Assembly: GCA_937915745.1 (NCBI GenBank)
Contig: CALGGJ010000072.1
Span: 1 to 45,835 of the forward strand
Reading direction: 5' to 3'
Source: an uncultured Prevotellaceae bacterium
GTDB taxonomy: Bacteria; Bacteroidota; Bacteroidia; Bacteroidales; Bacteroidaceae
Length of the DNA stretch: 45,835 bases
The number at the start of each line of letters is the position of its first letter. The first letter of the stretch is position 1. Both the position numbers and the translations under genes were made by a program. Under the pieces are notes generated by a model that did not search any database, had not been told where the DNA came from, and saw only the letters and a program-made list of their open reading frames with translations. Of this stretch, positions 1 to 8,446 are shown piece after piece.

Positions 1-40
1 TTGTGACCGCGCACTCCCGGGCTTGTGGCTGCACGTTCCT
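1..40. repeat. Edge of a family-A 22-bp repeat array
   Basis: One full unit (about 9-30, beginning GCGCACTCCCGGG) followed by the start of another (GCACG) matches the unit seen at 13580-13655. The array is cut by the window edge, so copy number is unknown. It reads in the same direction as the 13.6 kb array on the plus strand. If the family rule holds (array downstream of a gene in sense), a plus-strand gene should end just left of the window. Confidence 0.5.
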
Positions 41-69
41 TGGACTGTGCCTTCGAACTCCGTGGTCGG

Positions 70-1386
70 TTATACCTCAACAGAAGCCTTAAACCCGATT
101 GAGTCGATGGCGGCTATGATGTCGTCGGCTGATGCCGAGCCTTTCACCAGCGCCAATTTGGCGGAAAGACTCACCTCGACATCCTCGACACCCTCTACAG
201 AGCGGATAGCACTTTCGGCGCTATGAACACAATGTGAACAGTTCATGCCATCGATATGGATACGTAACGTGTCGGTTGTCATACTTATGTTGGATGTGAT
301 GTTTGACTTGTCGTCTGAGTGGTGGTGACGTGCATGGCCCGTGATGTGCAGTATGAGTGAATAGACGAGCAGTGCGGCAAGCAGGATTGAGCATCCGATG
401 CTAAACCAGCCTGTGGACTCGGTGCAGCAGTCGTGGCCGGAGGCCTGCATCGCAGGGACAAACCACTCGCGTGGAAGCAGGTAGTCGATGCCTAATGCAA
501 ACACTATTGCACCGACGGTGATTGATGCCAGATATATCAGCAGCGTCTTTCTGCCCAACACCTTATTTATTATTAGTATGGAGGCAGCATTGGCAGCGGG
601 TCCAGCCATGAGTAACACCAGTGCGGCTCCAGGCGTCAGTCCTTTCATCATCAAAGCCACTGCAATAGGTATAGAGCCGGTGGCACATACATACATCGGT
701 ATCGAGATGCACAGAACGAGCAGTATGCTCAGGAATGAATTGTCTGAGAATATTGCAAAGACTTCTTGTGGAATCAGAATGGTGATGAGACCTGCAATAA
801 TAAGGCCTGTCACAAGCCACTTGCCTATATCGCCCATCATCTCGACAAATCCGTAGCGCAGTGCCTCGGCCAGCTTGGCGGCGAAACCAGACTTCTTGAT
901 GTGAGTGTGGCTATGTGGTGTGTCGCAGTTGCATGTGCTTCCTACATCGTCAGGGCAGGATGCTTGGTTACTTTGTATGGTGGCCGATGCAGGTTCGCGG
1001 TCGAAGATGTTGACCATCTGGCCGCCGACCAATGCAGTGACAAATGCCACGACTGGGCGTAGGATGGCAAACGGAAGTCCGAGTAGCGAGTAGGTGGCAA
1101 ATATAGAGTCAACTCCTGTTTGCGGTGTGGCAATGAGGAACGAAACGGTAGCACCTTTGGATGCTCCTTCCTTGCGCATTGACATGGCCGTAGGTATCAC
1201 TCCGCACGAACATAGCGGCAGTGGGACTCCGATGAGTGCAGCATAGATGACTGAACGCCATGAGCCGTCGGACAGATAGTGGGTATAGAGTCGTCCGGGA
1301 ATGAATGCGTGCATAAGTCCTGCAAGGAGGAATCCGAGCAGGAGGTATGGCGACATTTCATATATGAGCTGCAGAAGTTCGTTCAT
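70..1386 (-). CDS. Cu/Zn-type efflux permease (SO_0444/DUF318 family) with C-terminal HMA domain
   Basis: Predicted inner-membrane permease of the YraQ/ArsP-like superfamily, whose SO_0444 branch is linked to copper/zinc resistance. Hydrophobic segments fill the N-terminal 130 residues and about 185-350. The family motif PLCSCG lies at 57-62. A cytosolic-type loop at about 144-162 is rich in Cys and His, and two further Cys follow near 320. The last 65 residues form a heavy-metal-associated (HMA) domain with the CxxC metal site MNCSHC at 381-386. Metal specificity (Cu, Zn, possibly As) is inferred, not seen. It is the last gene of a minus-strand run that starts with feoAB and lies 35 bases after the preceding gene, so it is probably co-transcribed. 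ATG start at 1386 gives a good first membrane helix. Confidence 0.85.
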   Translation of the reverse strand: MNELLQLIYEMSPYLLLGFLLAGLMHAFIPGRLYTHYLSDGSWRSVIYAALIGVPLPLCSCGVIPTAMSMRKEGASKGATVSFLIATPQTGVDSIFATYSLLGLPFAILRPVVAFVTALVGGQMVNIFDREPASATIQSNQASCPDDVGSTCNCDTPHSHTHIKKSGFAAKLAEALRYGFVEMMGDIGKWLVTGLIIAGLITILIPQEVFAIFSDNSFLSILLVLCISIPMYVCATGSIPIAVALMMKGLTPGAALVLLMAGPAANAASILIINKVLGRKTLLIYLASITVGAIVFALGIDYLLPREWFVPAMQASGHDCCTESTGWFSIGCSILLAALLVYSLILHITGHARHHHSDDKSNITSNISMTTDTLRIHIDGMNCSHCVHSAESAIRSVEGVEDVEVSLSAKLALVKGSASADDIIAAIDSIGFKASVEV

Positions 1387-1421
1387 TACGGGTTGTTGCT
1401 TTGTCTTGGATTTGTGATACG

Positions 1422-2318
1422 TCAGTTGCGCGAGAGTATGAGTGCGGTGATTTGTAGGTCGTTGTTTATTTTTGCGTTTCCTACGAAGTTGATGTTGTCG
1501 GTAGTGCCATTGTTGGTCACTTGTTCTTCGAGTATGAATTGTGCTTCATAGGCAGGGATATGCTCTGTAACCTCTTTTGTCACTATCAGATTCTTTATCT
1601 GGAACGCAATAGTGCGGTTTTCATCGGTGTGCATGTTTTTCATATACACCTCCACGTCAGCGCGGCTTGCCGCTGTCAACCCTATGTATGTAGTCAGTAT
1701 CGGTGCAGTTGTCTCGTCCAGTGTCTGGCGGTCGGAGGTAGCCAGTGCGTTGAAGTGGCGTTCGAGGGTCTGTGCGACATGTTCGGTCTCTTTGTCGCTT
1801 ATGGTGCCTGCGTCGAGTGTGTCCATGCGTTTTTGTGCTTCTTTGGCATACATGCCGTCGCCGAAACTGTCGAGATAGCGCTCGTAGGCATCGTAGGTGT
1901 CTTCGTCGGTTGCTTCTATGTATGAGAGTGAGTCGATTTTGCGGTTGGCTTCGTTGCGATAATAGCTGTCGCTATGGTTGCGCACAAAGTCTTCTATGGC
2001 TTCTATCGAGCCGGACATGCGTGCCGCTGACCAGTCTTGGTGCTCGGTTGCTATCTTCTGGCGTATGGATTCTACCAGGTCGGCATGGAGTCCGTGAATG
2101 AATGTGTCTTGATATTGTGCGATGGCGGTCTCGAGCGAGTCGAGTCGCATCATGCCTTCCCATTTCTGTATTTTGAGCCATGCTGTCTTCTCGGCATCTT
2201 CTTCGTCTATTTGTTTGCTTTTGCTGTGATAGATGTATGCCACCGAGCCTGCTATTGCAATCAATAGCAGCATTAGTATTACCCAAAGGGTTATATGTCG
2301 GTTTTTCTTCTCTTCCAT
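1422..2318 (-). CDS. Membrane-anchored hypothetical protein with helical repeats
   Basis: Not recognised as a named family. The 298-residue product has a charged N-terminus, one hydrophobic segment at about 10-29 and then a soluble, highly charged helical region (about 35-190). This contains TPR/SEL-like repeats spaced around phrases such as DSYYRNEANRKIDSL and DGMYAKEAQKRMDTL. A C-terminal mixed alpha/beta part (about 200-298) resembles NTF2-like or lipoprotein fold domains. Topology suggests a periplasm-facing protein held by a single N-terminal helix. It lies between the Rid-family gene (45 bases upstream) and the permease (35 bases downstream) on the same strand. Operon membership is likely, function unknown. 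Confidence 0.75.
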   Translation of the reverse strand: MEEKKNRHITLWVILMLLLIAIAGSVAYIYHSKSKQIDEEDAEKTAWLKIQKWEGMMRLDSLETAIAQYQDTFIHGLHADLVESIRQKIATEHQDWSAARMSGSIEAIEDFVRNHSDSYYRNEANRKIDSLSYIEATDEDTYDAYERYLDSFGDGMYAKEAQKRMDTLDAGTISDKETEHVAQTLERHFNALATSDRQTLDETTAPILTTYIGLTAASRADVEVYMKNMHTDENRTIAFQIKNLIVTKEVTEHIPAYEAQFILEEQVTNNGTTDNINFVGNAKINNDLQITALILSRN

Positions 2319-2363
2319 GGCACCTGTTGTTGGTTGACAGTGAGTTGTGTCGGTTTTTGCTGT

Positions 2364-3455
2364 TTAATATGGTTTGACTGATGGGTCGTTGTTTGGAATT
2401 ATGGCCATGCATTCCATCTCGATGAGCCATGAAGGGCGGCATACTGGTGCGTAGGTTATTACGTGTGGTGTGTCGGGGAATTTGTCTGCAAACTGTTGGC
2501 AGACGTGGTTGTAGTCGGCAATGTCGCGCAGATAGACAATAATCTGCATCACGTCGGTCCATTTGGCTCCACCTTCAGCCAGCAGTGCTTCTACGTTTTC
2601 CCACATGCGGTGTGTCTGGCGGGTTATGTCGCCGGTGTGTTCCACTTCGCCCCGGTTGTTGATTGATGCTGTGCCCGAGATGTAGATGTGTGAGCGGTCG
2701 GCATAATCTATCTTCACACCACGTTCGAATGTGACGCCGTACTGGTATGTGGGGTTTAGGTGTGTGTGGGCGTGGAGGTATGTCTGTTGCTTGGGTTTGA
2801 GGCCGAAGATGGTGTATGTGTCGAGTTGGATGATGGCTTTTGTGTTGGCAGGAATGCCGTGTATGCCTGTAGATGCTATGTAGTGTGTGTTGGGTGTGAG
2901 GCCCTGTGTCTCGAAGTTTTCGCGTCGGCCTACTACCAGACCATGGTATTGGGTATCGACGTCGCGTACGAAGAACCATGTTCGGATGCAGTTGTCGGCC
3001 AACGTGCCACCTTGTTCTTCCAGTTCTTTCTCATACTGTTGGAGCAGTGTGGTGGCTTGATGATAGCTGTCGCCTTCGGGCACAATCTGTGTCATGTGCC
3101 ATTGTTGTTTGTAGTTGCTTTTGCCTTGGTGTATGTATGCCCATATTGCTACCTTGCTTCCGTCGAGTGGTGGTTGCTGTATGATTGATGTCGATTGGTC
3201 GGCATCGTCGATGAGGGGCATCTGGTTGGTGGCGTCGCTGAGGAATATGCGTCGCATCATGATGGTGGCATGGCCCATTTGACTCACAAACCGGCGCAGT
3301 GCTTGCTGCAAGTCAGCATATTGTCGGACGAAGCTTGTGTCGATGCGGGTTGAGTGGAGCATGACATGTGTTTCGGCAAGGTGGCCTGCTGGTGCAAAGG
3401 TGGTATATTCGATTCTTACCCCCGATTGATCGGTATATATGTGTGATTGTTTCAT
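2364..3455 (-). CDS. Large Rid/YjgF-family protein
   Basis: A 363-residue Rid (YjgF/YER057c/UK114) superfamily protein, about three times the usual single-domain length. The C-terminal 125 residues carry the typical Rid pattern, with ADRSHIYISGTASI and an arginine in the final VCRPSWLIEMECMAI strand. The N-terminal two thirds look like a second, diverged YjgF-like unit, an architecture also known from chorismatase-type proteins (FkbO/Hyg5). Enamine/imine deaminase or chorismatase-like activity is only an inference. The reading frame extends to a TTG at 3467, but the ATG at 3455 is the likely start. It lies 25 bases downstream of the Cys-rich Feo-associated gene. Confidence 0.75.
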   Translation of the reverse strand: MKQSHIYTDQSGVRIEYTTFAPAGHLAETHVMLHSTRIDTSFVRQYADLQQALRRFVSQMGHATIMMRRIFLSDATNQMPLIDDADQSTSIIQQPPLDGSKVAIWAYIHQGKSNYKQQWHMTQIVPEGDSYHQATTLLQQYEKELEEQGGTLADNCIRTWFFVRDVDTQYHGLVVGRRENFETQGLTPNTHYIASTGIHGIPANTKAIIQLDTYTIFGLKPKQQTYLHAHTHLNPTYQYGVTFERGVKIDYADRSHIYISGTASINNRGEVEHTGDITRQTHRMWENVEALLAEGGAKWTDVMQIIVYLRDIADYNHVCQQFADKFPDTPHVITYAPVCRPSWLIEMECMAIIPNNDPSVKPY

Positions 3456-3480
3456 ACTAAGTCGCAAAGTTATGAATTAT

Positions 3481-3681
3481 TTACGATTTGGCAGCTGATT
3501 GTTGGCTTTTATTTGCCGTTTCCGTCTTTTTTTTGCATTCCTGACATGTGGATTTGCAACTGTGTGTATCACGGCATCCGCAATTGCACGAACGGCGTGG
3601 ATGGGTGAAAGAGCGTATGATGCGTGTCAGTATTACGATGGATACTACTGCCAGTATTATATACACGATGAGTTCTTGCAT
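3481..3681 (-). CDS. FeoB-associated Cys-rich membrane peptide
   Basis: A 66-residue peptide with one N-terminal membrane helix (about 4-22, QELIVYIILAVVSIVILTRI) followed by a basic, cysteine-rich tail containing CNCGC, then CKSTCQEC. This layout matches the FeoB-associated Cys-rich membrane proteins found next to feoB in many anaerobes. They are thought to assist or stabilise ferrous iron transport, but their mechanism is not established. It sits 185 bases downstream of feoAB on the same strand, separated by a 22-bp repeat array. Identification rests on topology, Cys pattern and neighbour. Confidence 0.85.
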   Translation of the reverse strand: MQELIVYIILAVVSIVILTRIIRSFTHPRRSCNCGCRDTHSCKSTCQECKKKTETANKSQQSAAKS

Positions 3682-3740
3682 TGGTTTTTTTTGTGGTTTT
3701 TATGTCTTTTGCTACAGACATGTTGATGTGTATGTTTGCG

Positions 3741-3820
3741 AGTGCGGAGTCGCGGTGTCGCAAGTGCGGAGTCGCGGTGTCGCAAGTGCGGAGTCGCAGT
3801 GTTGCGAGTGCGGAGTTGCG
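3741..3820. repeat. Family-A array: 22-bp tandem repeat, 3 full units plus 14 bases
   Basis: Units begin at 3741, 3763, 3785 and 3807 (the last partial). Each opens with AGTGCGGAGTCGC and ends with an 8-9 base spacer (GGTGTCGCA, or a one- to two-base variant). It lies in the feoAB to Cys-rich peptide intergenic region. On the transcribed minus strand the core reads GACTCCGCACT. Related arrays are at 13580-13655 and 31771-31850. Confidence 0.9.
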
Positions 3821-3865
3821 TGGTTGCTGATGTTGGTATGCTTGTTGTGCTTTCTGTGTGTCGAT

Positions 3866-6235
3866 TCAGAAAAGCATACCTGTCTGGTAAATCAGTGTGG
3901 CGCAAATCCATGCCAGCAGGGTTGTGTAGGCGGCCGTGAACAAAGCCCATTTCCAATGGCCCGACTCGTTGCTGATAGCTATACATGCAGGGATGCATGG
4001 CATATATAGCAGGATGAACACCATGAAGGCGAAGGCGGCAAGTGGGGTCATTCCGCTTTGCGCTATTATTTCCGACAGGTGTGACGTGTCTTCTGTAGGG
4101 TCGATTCCGTCGGTCGGCTCGCCGGTCTGTGAGTAAAGTACTCCCATGGTTGACGCCACAATCTCTTTGGCACCTACTCCTGCAATGATGCTTACACCTT
4201 CTTTCCATTTCAGTCCGCACGGACGTATTACGGGTTCCACCGTTTTGCCCAGGCGGCCTATGTAGCTCTGTTCCATCTGCTGTTCGCTGCTCAGCTCGTC
4301 ATGATGTGGAAAATATGTCATTGCCCATATCACGATGCTTGCCATCAGTATGATGGTTCCCATCTTCTTGAGATATTGTTTGCCTTTTTCCCAGGTGTGG
4401 CGCATCACCGATTTTGCTGAAGGCAGCCGGTAAGGCGGCAGTTCCATTACGAACGGACTCGACTCACCTCTCACTACATATCGGCTGAACAGATGTGCCA
4501 TCAATACACTCAAGGCGATGCCTATGAGGTAGAGGCTGCATAGGATGAGGGCCTGACCGTGGGCGAAGAAAGCCCCGATGATGATGATGAAGACAGGCAG
4601 TCGGGCCGAGCACGACATGAGTGGAACGATCATCATCGTAATGAGCCTTGATTTGCGGTCCTCAATAGTACGTGTGGCCATTATCGCAGGTATGTTGCAC
4701 CCGAATCCCATTATCATGGGAATGAAGCTTTTGCCATGTAAACCCATGTGGTGCATAATGCGGTCCATAATGAAGGCTGCACGAGCCATATATCCCGAGT
4801 CTTCCATCCACGAGATGAATGCGTAGAGTATCATGATATTTGGCAGGAAGACAATCACACCGCCCACACCTGCCAGTATTCCGTCAACCAGGAGGTCTTT
4901 GAGTGGACCGTCGGCCATGTTGTTGCTTATAATATCAGACAGCCAACCTACAAGGGCGTCAATCCAGTCCATCGGATACTGCCCGAGGTTGAAAGTGGAG
5001 AAGAACGTGATATACATCAGTAATATGAAGATAGGGAATCCCAGATAGCGGTTGGTGACAAATGCGTCGATGCGTTTTGTGACAAGGCGCTTATATGTGT
5101 TGTGTTTCTGGAAACACTCTTTCAATGCACCCTGCACAAATCCGTACTTGGCATCAGTTATTGCACTCTCGGAGTCTTCACCCAGTTCGTCTGCTATTTC
5201 CTGCTGGCATTTGTCGCGTTCGGCAGTGATATCAGCAGCATTGGCCATCAGGGCGATAACACCCTCGACCTGACTGTCGTTTTCCAACATCTTGATAGCG
5301 AGAAAACGTCCCGAATAGTTGTGGTGGGGCTCGGGGTTGAGGCGTATGAGACTTTCCATACGTTCAATCATGCCTTCAAGCAACGATCCATGATTGATGT
5401 GTATATGGCGGAAAGTTGTCTGACGACCTTCGTATATCTGGATAATCTCATGTAGAAGCTGAGACACACCCTCGCCGGTTCGACCTACGGTAGGCACTAT
5501 CGGAACTCCGAGCAGACGTCCTAATTGCCCTGTGTCGAGACTGTTACCGCTTTCGCGCAGTTCGTCATACATATTGAGGGCCATTATCATAGGCACATCC
5601 ATGTCGATGAGCTGTGCCGTAAGGTACAGGTTGCGTTCCAGGTTTGACGCATCCACCACGTTGATTATCACATCGGGAACCTGTTCGATGATATGACGCC
5701 TTACATATAGTTCTTCAGGAGTATAAGCCGTGAGGCTGTAGGTTCCAGGCAGGTCGGTAATGTTGAAGTGGTAACCTTCGAAATCGACATGACCCTCCTT
5801 GGCATCTACCGTCACACCCGAATAGTTACCTACACGCTCGTGAGCATTGCCTGCAATATTGAACAAACTGGTCTTTCCACAGTTTGGATTACCAACAAAG
5901 GCAACGCTTATCACATGCTGCCTCTCTTCCACCATCCGGTGTATGTCAACGCAACTATCAGACACAATCCCCGGCTCATAATTCCGGCTGCGGACCCATT
6001 CCTGCGCCTCTGCCTCGGTCACCACTTCAACAAGGTCGGCCTCTGCACGTCGCAGACTCACTTCGTAGTCGAGCAGGCGGTACTTCACCGGATCCATCAA
6101 CGGGGCATTCAGTACCATTTCGACCGTCGTGCCCTTTATAAAGCCCATCTCGACGATACGTTTACGGAACCCACCGTGCCCATGCACCTTTACTATGATA
6201 CCGCTCTCGCCTGTGTTTAGTTCAGATAATCTCAT
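3866..6235 (-). CDS. feoB: Fused FeoA-FeoB ferrous iron transporter
   Basis: A 789-residue fusion of FeoA (SH3-like, residues 1-75) to the GTP-driven ferrous iron permease FeoB. G-protein motifs are visible: G1 GNPNCGKTS at 115-123, G3 DLPG at 161-164 and G4 NMYD at 221-224. The Gate-type membrane region follows from about 385 to the end, with conserved stretches such as GFGCNIPAIMATRT and VPLMSCSARLPVF that hold the family's key cysteines. FeoA normally acts as a small separate partner; fusion at the N-terminus is common in Bacteroidetes. It is first in the minus-strand run and has a matching promoter 30-60 bases upstream. Iron control (Fur-like) is expected, but no Fur box was identified with confidence. 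The ATG at 6235 begins directly with the FeoA motif MRLSELNTGESG. Confidence 0.95.
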   Translation of the reverse strand: MRLSELNTGESGIIVKVHGHGGFRKRIVEMGFIKGTTVEMVLNAPLMDPVKYRLLDYEVSLRRAEADLVEVVTEAEAQEWVRSRNYEPGIVSDSCVDIHRMVEERQHVISVAFVGNPNCGKTSLFNIAGNAHERVGNYSGVTVDAKEGHVDFEGYHFNITDLPGTYSLTAYTPEELYVRRHIIEQVPDVIINVVDASNLERNLYLTAQLIDMDVPMIMALNMYDELRESGNSLDTGQLGRLLGVPIVPTVGRTGEGVSQLLHEIIQIYEGRQTTFRHIHINHGSLLEGMIERMESLIRLNPEPHHNYSGRFLAIKMLENDSQVEGVIALMANAADITAERDKCQQEIADELGEDSESAITDAKYGFVQGALKECFQKHNTYKRLVTKRIDAFVTNRYLGFPIFILLMYITFFSTFNLGQYPMDWIDALVGWLSDIISNNMADGPLKDLLVDGILAGVGGVIVFLPNIMILYAFISWMEDSGYMARAAFIMDRIMHHMGLHGKSFIPMIMGFGCNIPAIMATRTIEDRKSRLITMMIVPLMSCSARLPVFIIIIGAFFAHGQALILCSLYLIGIALSVLMAHLFSRYVVRGESSPFVMELPPYRLPSAKSVMRHTWEKGKQYLKKMGTIILMASIVIWAMTYFPHHDELSSEQQMEQSYIGRLGKTVEPVIRPCGLKWKEGVSIIAGVGAKEIVASTMGVLYSQTGEPTDGIDPTEDTSHLSEIIAQSGMTPLAAFAFMVFILLYMPCIPACIAISNESGHWKWALFTAAYTTLLAWICATLIYQTGMLF

Positions 6236-6265
6236 GTTTCAACATTTATGATTGGATACTGTGCA

Positions 6266-6296
6266 CAAAGATACAACCTTTGAGCATGTCCCACAA
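6266..6296 (-). promoter_or_regulatory. Bacteroidetes-type promoter for feoAB
   Basis: On the minus strand, TTG (6294-6296), 20 bases, then TATCTTTG (6273-6266) fits the Bacteroidetes sigma-ABfr consensus TTTG-N19/20-TAnnTTTG. It leaves a leader of about 25 bases before the feoAB ATG. Confidence 0.6.
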
Positions 6297-6454
6297 TACT
6301 CACTTATGAGTATATATCGTCTGTAAATAGTGTCGAACATCTGCGTCTGCCTGGTTCTGATTGATGAAGATACGGTTTTGATGAACATGGTATAGGTCTT
6401 TTTCTAAAAGCAACATATCTTACAAATCAGGAACATTTCTTCTTTATCTGCCTT

Positions 6455-6877
6455 TCAGAATTTCCTGAACGTCAAGGTCCCGACGCTGCTGCATAATACC
6501 AAGCGCTGGTGTGTCAACTGGTTGATTATGTAGCGTCCGTCTGCCGGACATCCATAGTTCGCAAGCGAGTCGAACGGGATGACATCGTTGAACGGCTGGC
6601 TGAAGGCTCGTTCTACAACCAGAGTGTCGGCTTGATGACGGAAATATGCAAGGCAGTAATAGTTGTTGTCATTCATGTTTTGAAACTTCATAAGGTCGAG
6701 CTTGAATGTATAGTAAATCTTGCAGCTCCGGTTCGTTGCCAGAATACTGTCACCGTTGGCCGTACGCCACTCGGTGAGCTGCCAGTTGCCGTCAAGTGCC
6801 CCGTTTTCATCCATTTTATTACATGCTATCATACATGCAACCGTCATTGTTACCAGGAGTTTATATATGGTTTTCAT
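6455..6877 (-). CDS. Small lipoprotein, lipocalin-like fold
   Basis: A 140-residue product with a lipoprotein signal (hydrophobic LLVTMTVACMIAC, Cys at 19) and then a DGNWQLTEW motif near 30. That motif is typical of Bacteroidetes lipocalin-like domain proteins (often annotated lipocalin-like or DUF4923/DUF5004 type), where a single beta-barrel opens with GxW. Ligand and role are unknown. It follows the Wzi-like gene by 14 bases on the same strand, so it is probably the last gene of that operon. The downstream 219 bases up to feoAB hold only the feo promoter; I see no clear terminator hairpin. Confidence 0.7.
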   Translation of the reverse strand: MKTIYKLLVTMTVACMIACNKMDENGALDGNWQLTEWRTANGDSILATNRSCKIYYTFKLDLMKFQNMNDNNYYCLAYFRHQADTLVVERAFSQPFNDVIPFDSLANYGCPADGRYIINQLTHQRLVLCSSVGTLTFRKF

Positions 6878-6891
6878 GCAGTGTCTGGTTC

Positions 6892-8433
6892 TTATTTTTT
6901 ATTTATCCATCCGGTTTTTCTTACAGTCAGTGTCGCTCCGCTGCCACGTTTCAACAGCTTGCCGCTGTTCATGGCCGCAGCAGCTGTGAACGACCATCCG
7001 TTGAGCCGGGGCGGATTGTAAGTCAGCTCGGCCAACATGAATTGTCCGCGTTCCGTATCGGTCAGCGGATTGTAGTATGTTCCCCACGACCGCATGTTGG
7101 TGTAGAGCATTCGATAATGCAGGCATGGCATTGGATCTCCGGCCAGACCTATGTGTATGGCCTGAACACGGCTGTGCTGAACCCGAAGCTCGCTCCTGTC
7201 GTTGTATAGTGGTGACAGCAGCAACGGGTTGCCTATATTCATGCCCCAATGTTGCCATGCACCATATACATGGTGGTTGTAGTAGTTGTCGATGCCGCTT
7301 ATCTGCACTGGCAGATTTGATGTGGCGTCATGGTATATGCCTCCGGTTTGGTCGCGTGTTGACAGATACTCAACCACAATATTGCTAGCTACGGGGTTTT
7401 GTGGCAGGTGAGTTTCTATACCCCATGTCATGTCTTTCCATCCGTATTGCCAGAACAACTGCGAGTGGTCTTCAAAGAAATGCTCGAAATATCCACGGAT
7501 ATCCCATCCGTCTCCCATATAATTCAGGCTGCCATGCCAGCTGCCAAGATGGTTGCCGCCTACATTTTTATAGTCACCGTCATTGGGATCGCTGCCTCCC
7601 ATGAACAAGGCATTCCAGTACGAACGCAGCCCATTGCCCATGTTGACATGTGAAAGGTCTGTATCCGACAGGTCGTCACTGCGCTTCTTTACATTCCATG
7701 TTTCGCCTCCGAATTGTGTTGCAAATTCAAGTCCGCCCGTCATGGTTAATGGGAAACGAGCCTCGTCGCCCAGTTTCAGGTAGATTGATTTGGCATGATA
7801 CAGTGAATTGGAGGTTCGCAGTTTGTCTGCACCGATAGTCTTGCGTTGCCATTTTGAGTCGGTAAACCACCCGTATGCCACCATTACTTTCACTCTAAAC
7901 CAATGGTCTGTGAGTGGTACGGGGATGTAGGCTGGTGTCTCAATTCGCACTTGCGGTATGGGCCGTGCATTGAATCCGGATGTCATGCCACCGGTGCTGA
8001 GGTACCGATTGGCAAATTCGTTGTCAAATTCTTTTGACCCTACGGTGAGCCGTAGGGCAGCATTGTATTCTATTTGTCCGTAAAGCTGATGTATGAAAAC
8101 CGATGCGGAGTCTTTGCTTGTTGCTAATGTCCGTTGTCCCACGTTCACTTTACCTTGACCATATGCCACAAGGTCGGCACCATAGCCGATGCGCCATTTC
8201 AGGTGTGAGTCGGTAGCGAGGTCGCGACTCAAAGCACCTCTCAGATACATGGTATTACCTGCAACTGGTTCTAATCCATACCGGTTGGCTGAGAGCCAAA
8301 ATGGGGCGATGTCATGCTCTGATATGGTTGCGCTTGCCTCTCCCATATATACAATGTTCTGCCCCAGTCGTGAGACTTGAGCAGAAGCATTGAGTGTTGA
8401 CACCAAGAGTATTATGAATAGCAGTCGATACAT
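6892..8433 (-). CDS. Capsule-assembly Wzi-family outer-membrane protein
   Basis: A 513-residue secreted beta-barrel protein. A signal peptide (MYRLLFIILLVSTLNASA) precedes a long run of alternating amphipathic strands with many Trp, Tyr and Gly. Motifs of the Wzi-like capsule-assembly family are visible (APFWLSANRYG near the start, the central GSWHGSLNYMGDGWDIRGYF segment, and GMNIGNPLLLSPLYN). Wzi in Enterobacteria anchors capsule at the surface; the Bacteroidetes relatives are annotated by homology and need not bind capsule. The ATG at 8433 is preferred over an upstream TTG because it begins the signal peptide and lies 13 bases after rny. No capsule genes are adjacent. Confidence 0.8.
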   Translation of the reverse strand: MYRLLFIILLVSTLNASAQVSRLGQNIVYMGEASATISEHDIAPFWLSANRYGLEPVAGNTMYLRGALSRDLATDSHLKWRIGYGADLVAYGQGKVNVGQRTLATSKDSASVFIHQLYGQIEYNAALRLTVGSKEFDNEFANRYLSTGGMTSGFNARPIPQVRIETPAYIPVPLTDHWFRVKVMVAYGWFTDSKWQRKTIGADKLRTSNSLYHAKSIYLKLGDEARFPLTMTGGLEFATQFGGETWNVKKRSDDLSDTDLSHVNMGNGLRSYWNALFMGGSDPNDGDYKNVGGNHLGSWHGSLNYMGDGWDIRGYFEHFFEDHSQLFWQYGWKDMTWGIETHLPQNPVASNIVVEYLSTRDQTGGIYHDATSNLPVQISGIDNYYNHHVYGAWQHWGMNIGNPLLLSPLYNDRSELRVQHSRVQAIHIGLAGDPMPCLHYRMLYTNMRSWGTYYNPLTDTERGQFMLAELTYNPPRLNGWSFTAAAAMNSGKLLKRGSGATLTVRKTGWINKK

Positions 8434-8446
8434 TGTGTATGGCTTT

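Noticed and set aside
23..226. 67-residue plus-strand open frame at the left edge
   Set aside because: It lies mostly antisense to the permease gene and partly in the repeat array; no family features.
3465..3472. TAACTTTG on the minus strand just ahead of the Rid-family gene
   Set aside because: It matches the -7 consensus but has no -33 partner at 19-20 bases and would give a nearly leaderless transcript inside a tightly packed gene run; likely chance.
3741..3820. CRISPR array
   Set aside because: Units are perfectly tandem with a 22-bp period and no unique spacers, and no cas genes are present.
3569..4220. Arg/His-rich open frames antisense or out of frame around the Feo region
   Set aside because: They are shadow frames of feoAB and the 22-bp repeats; the repeated RTRNTATPHLRHRDSALA pattern comes from the array.
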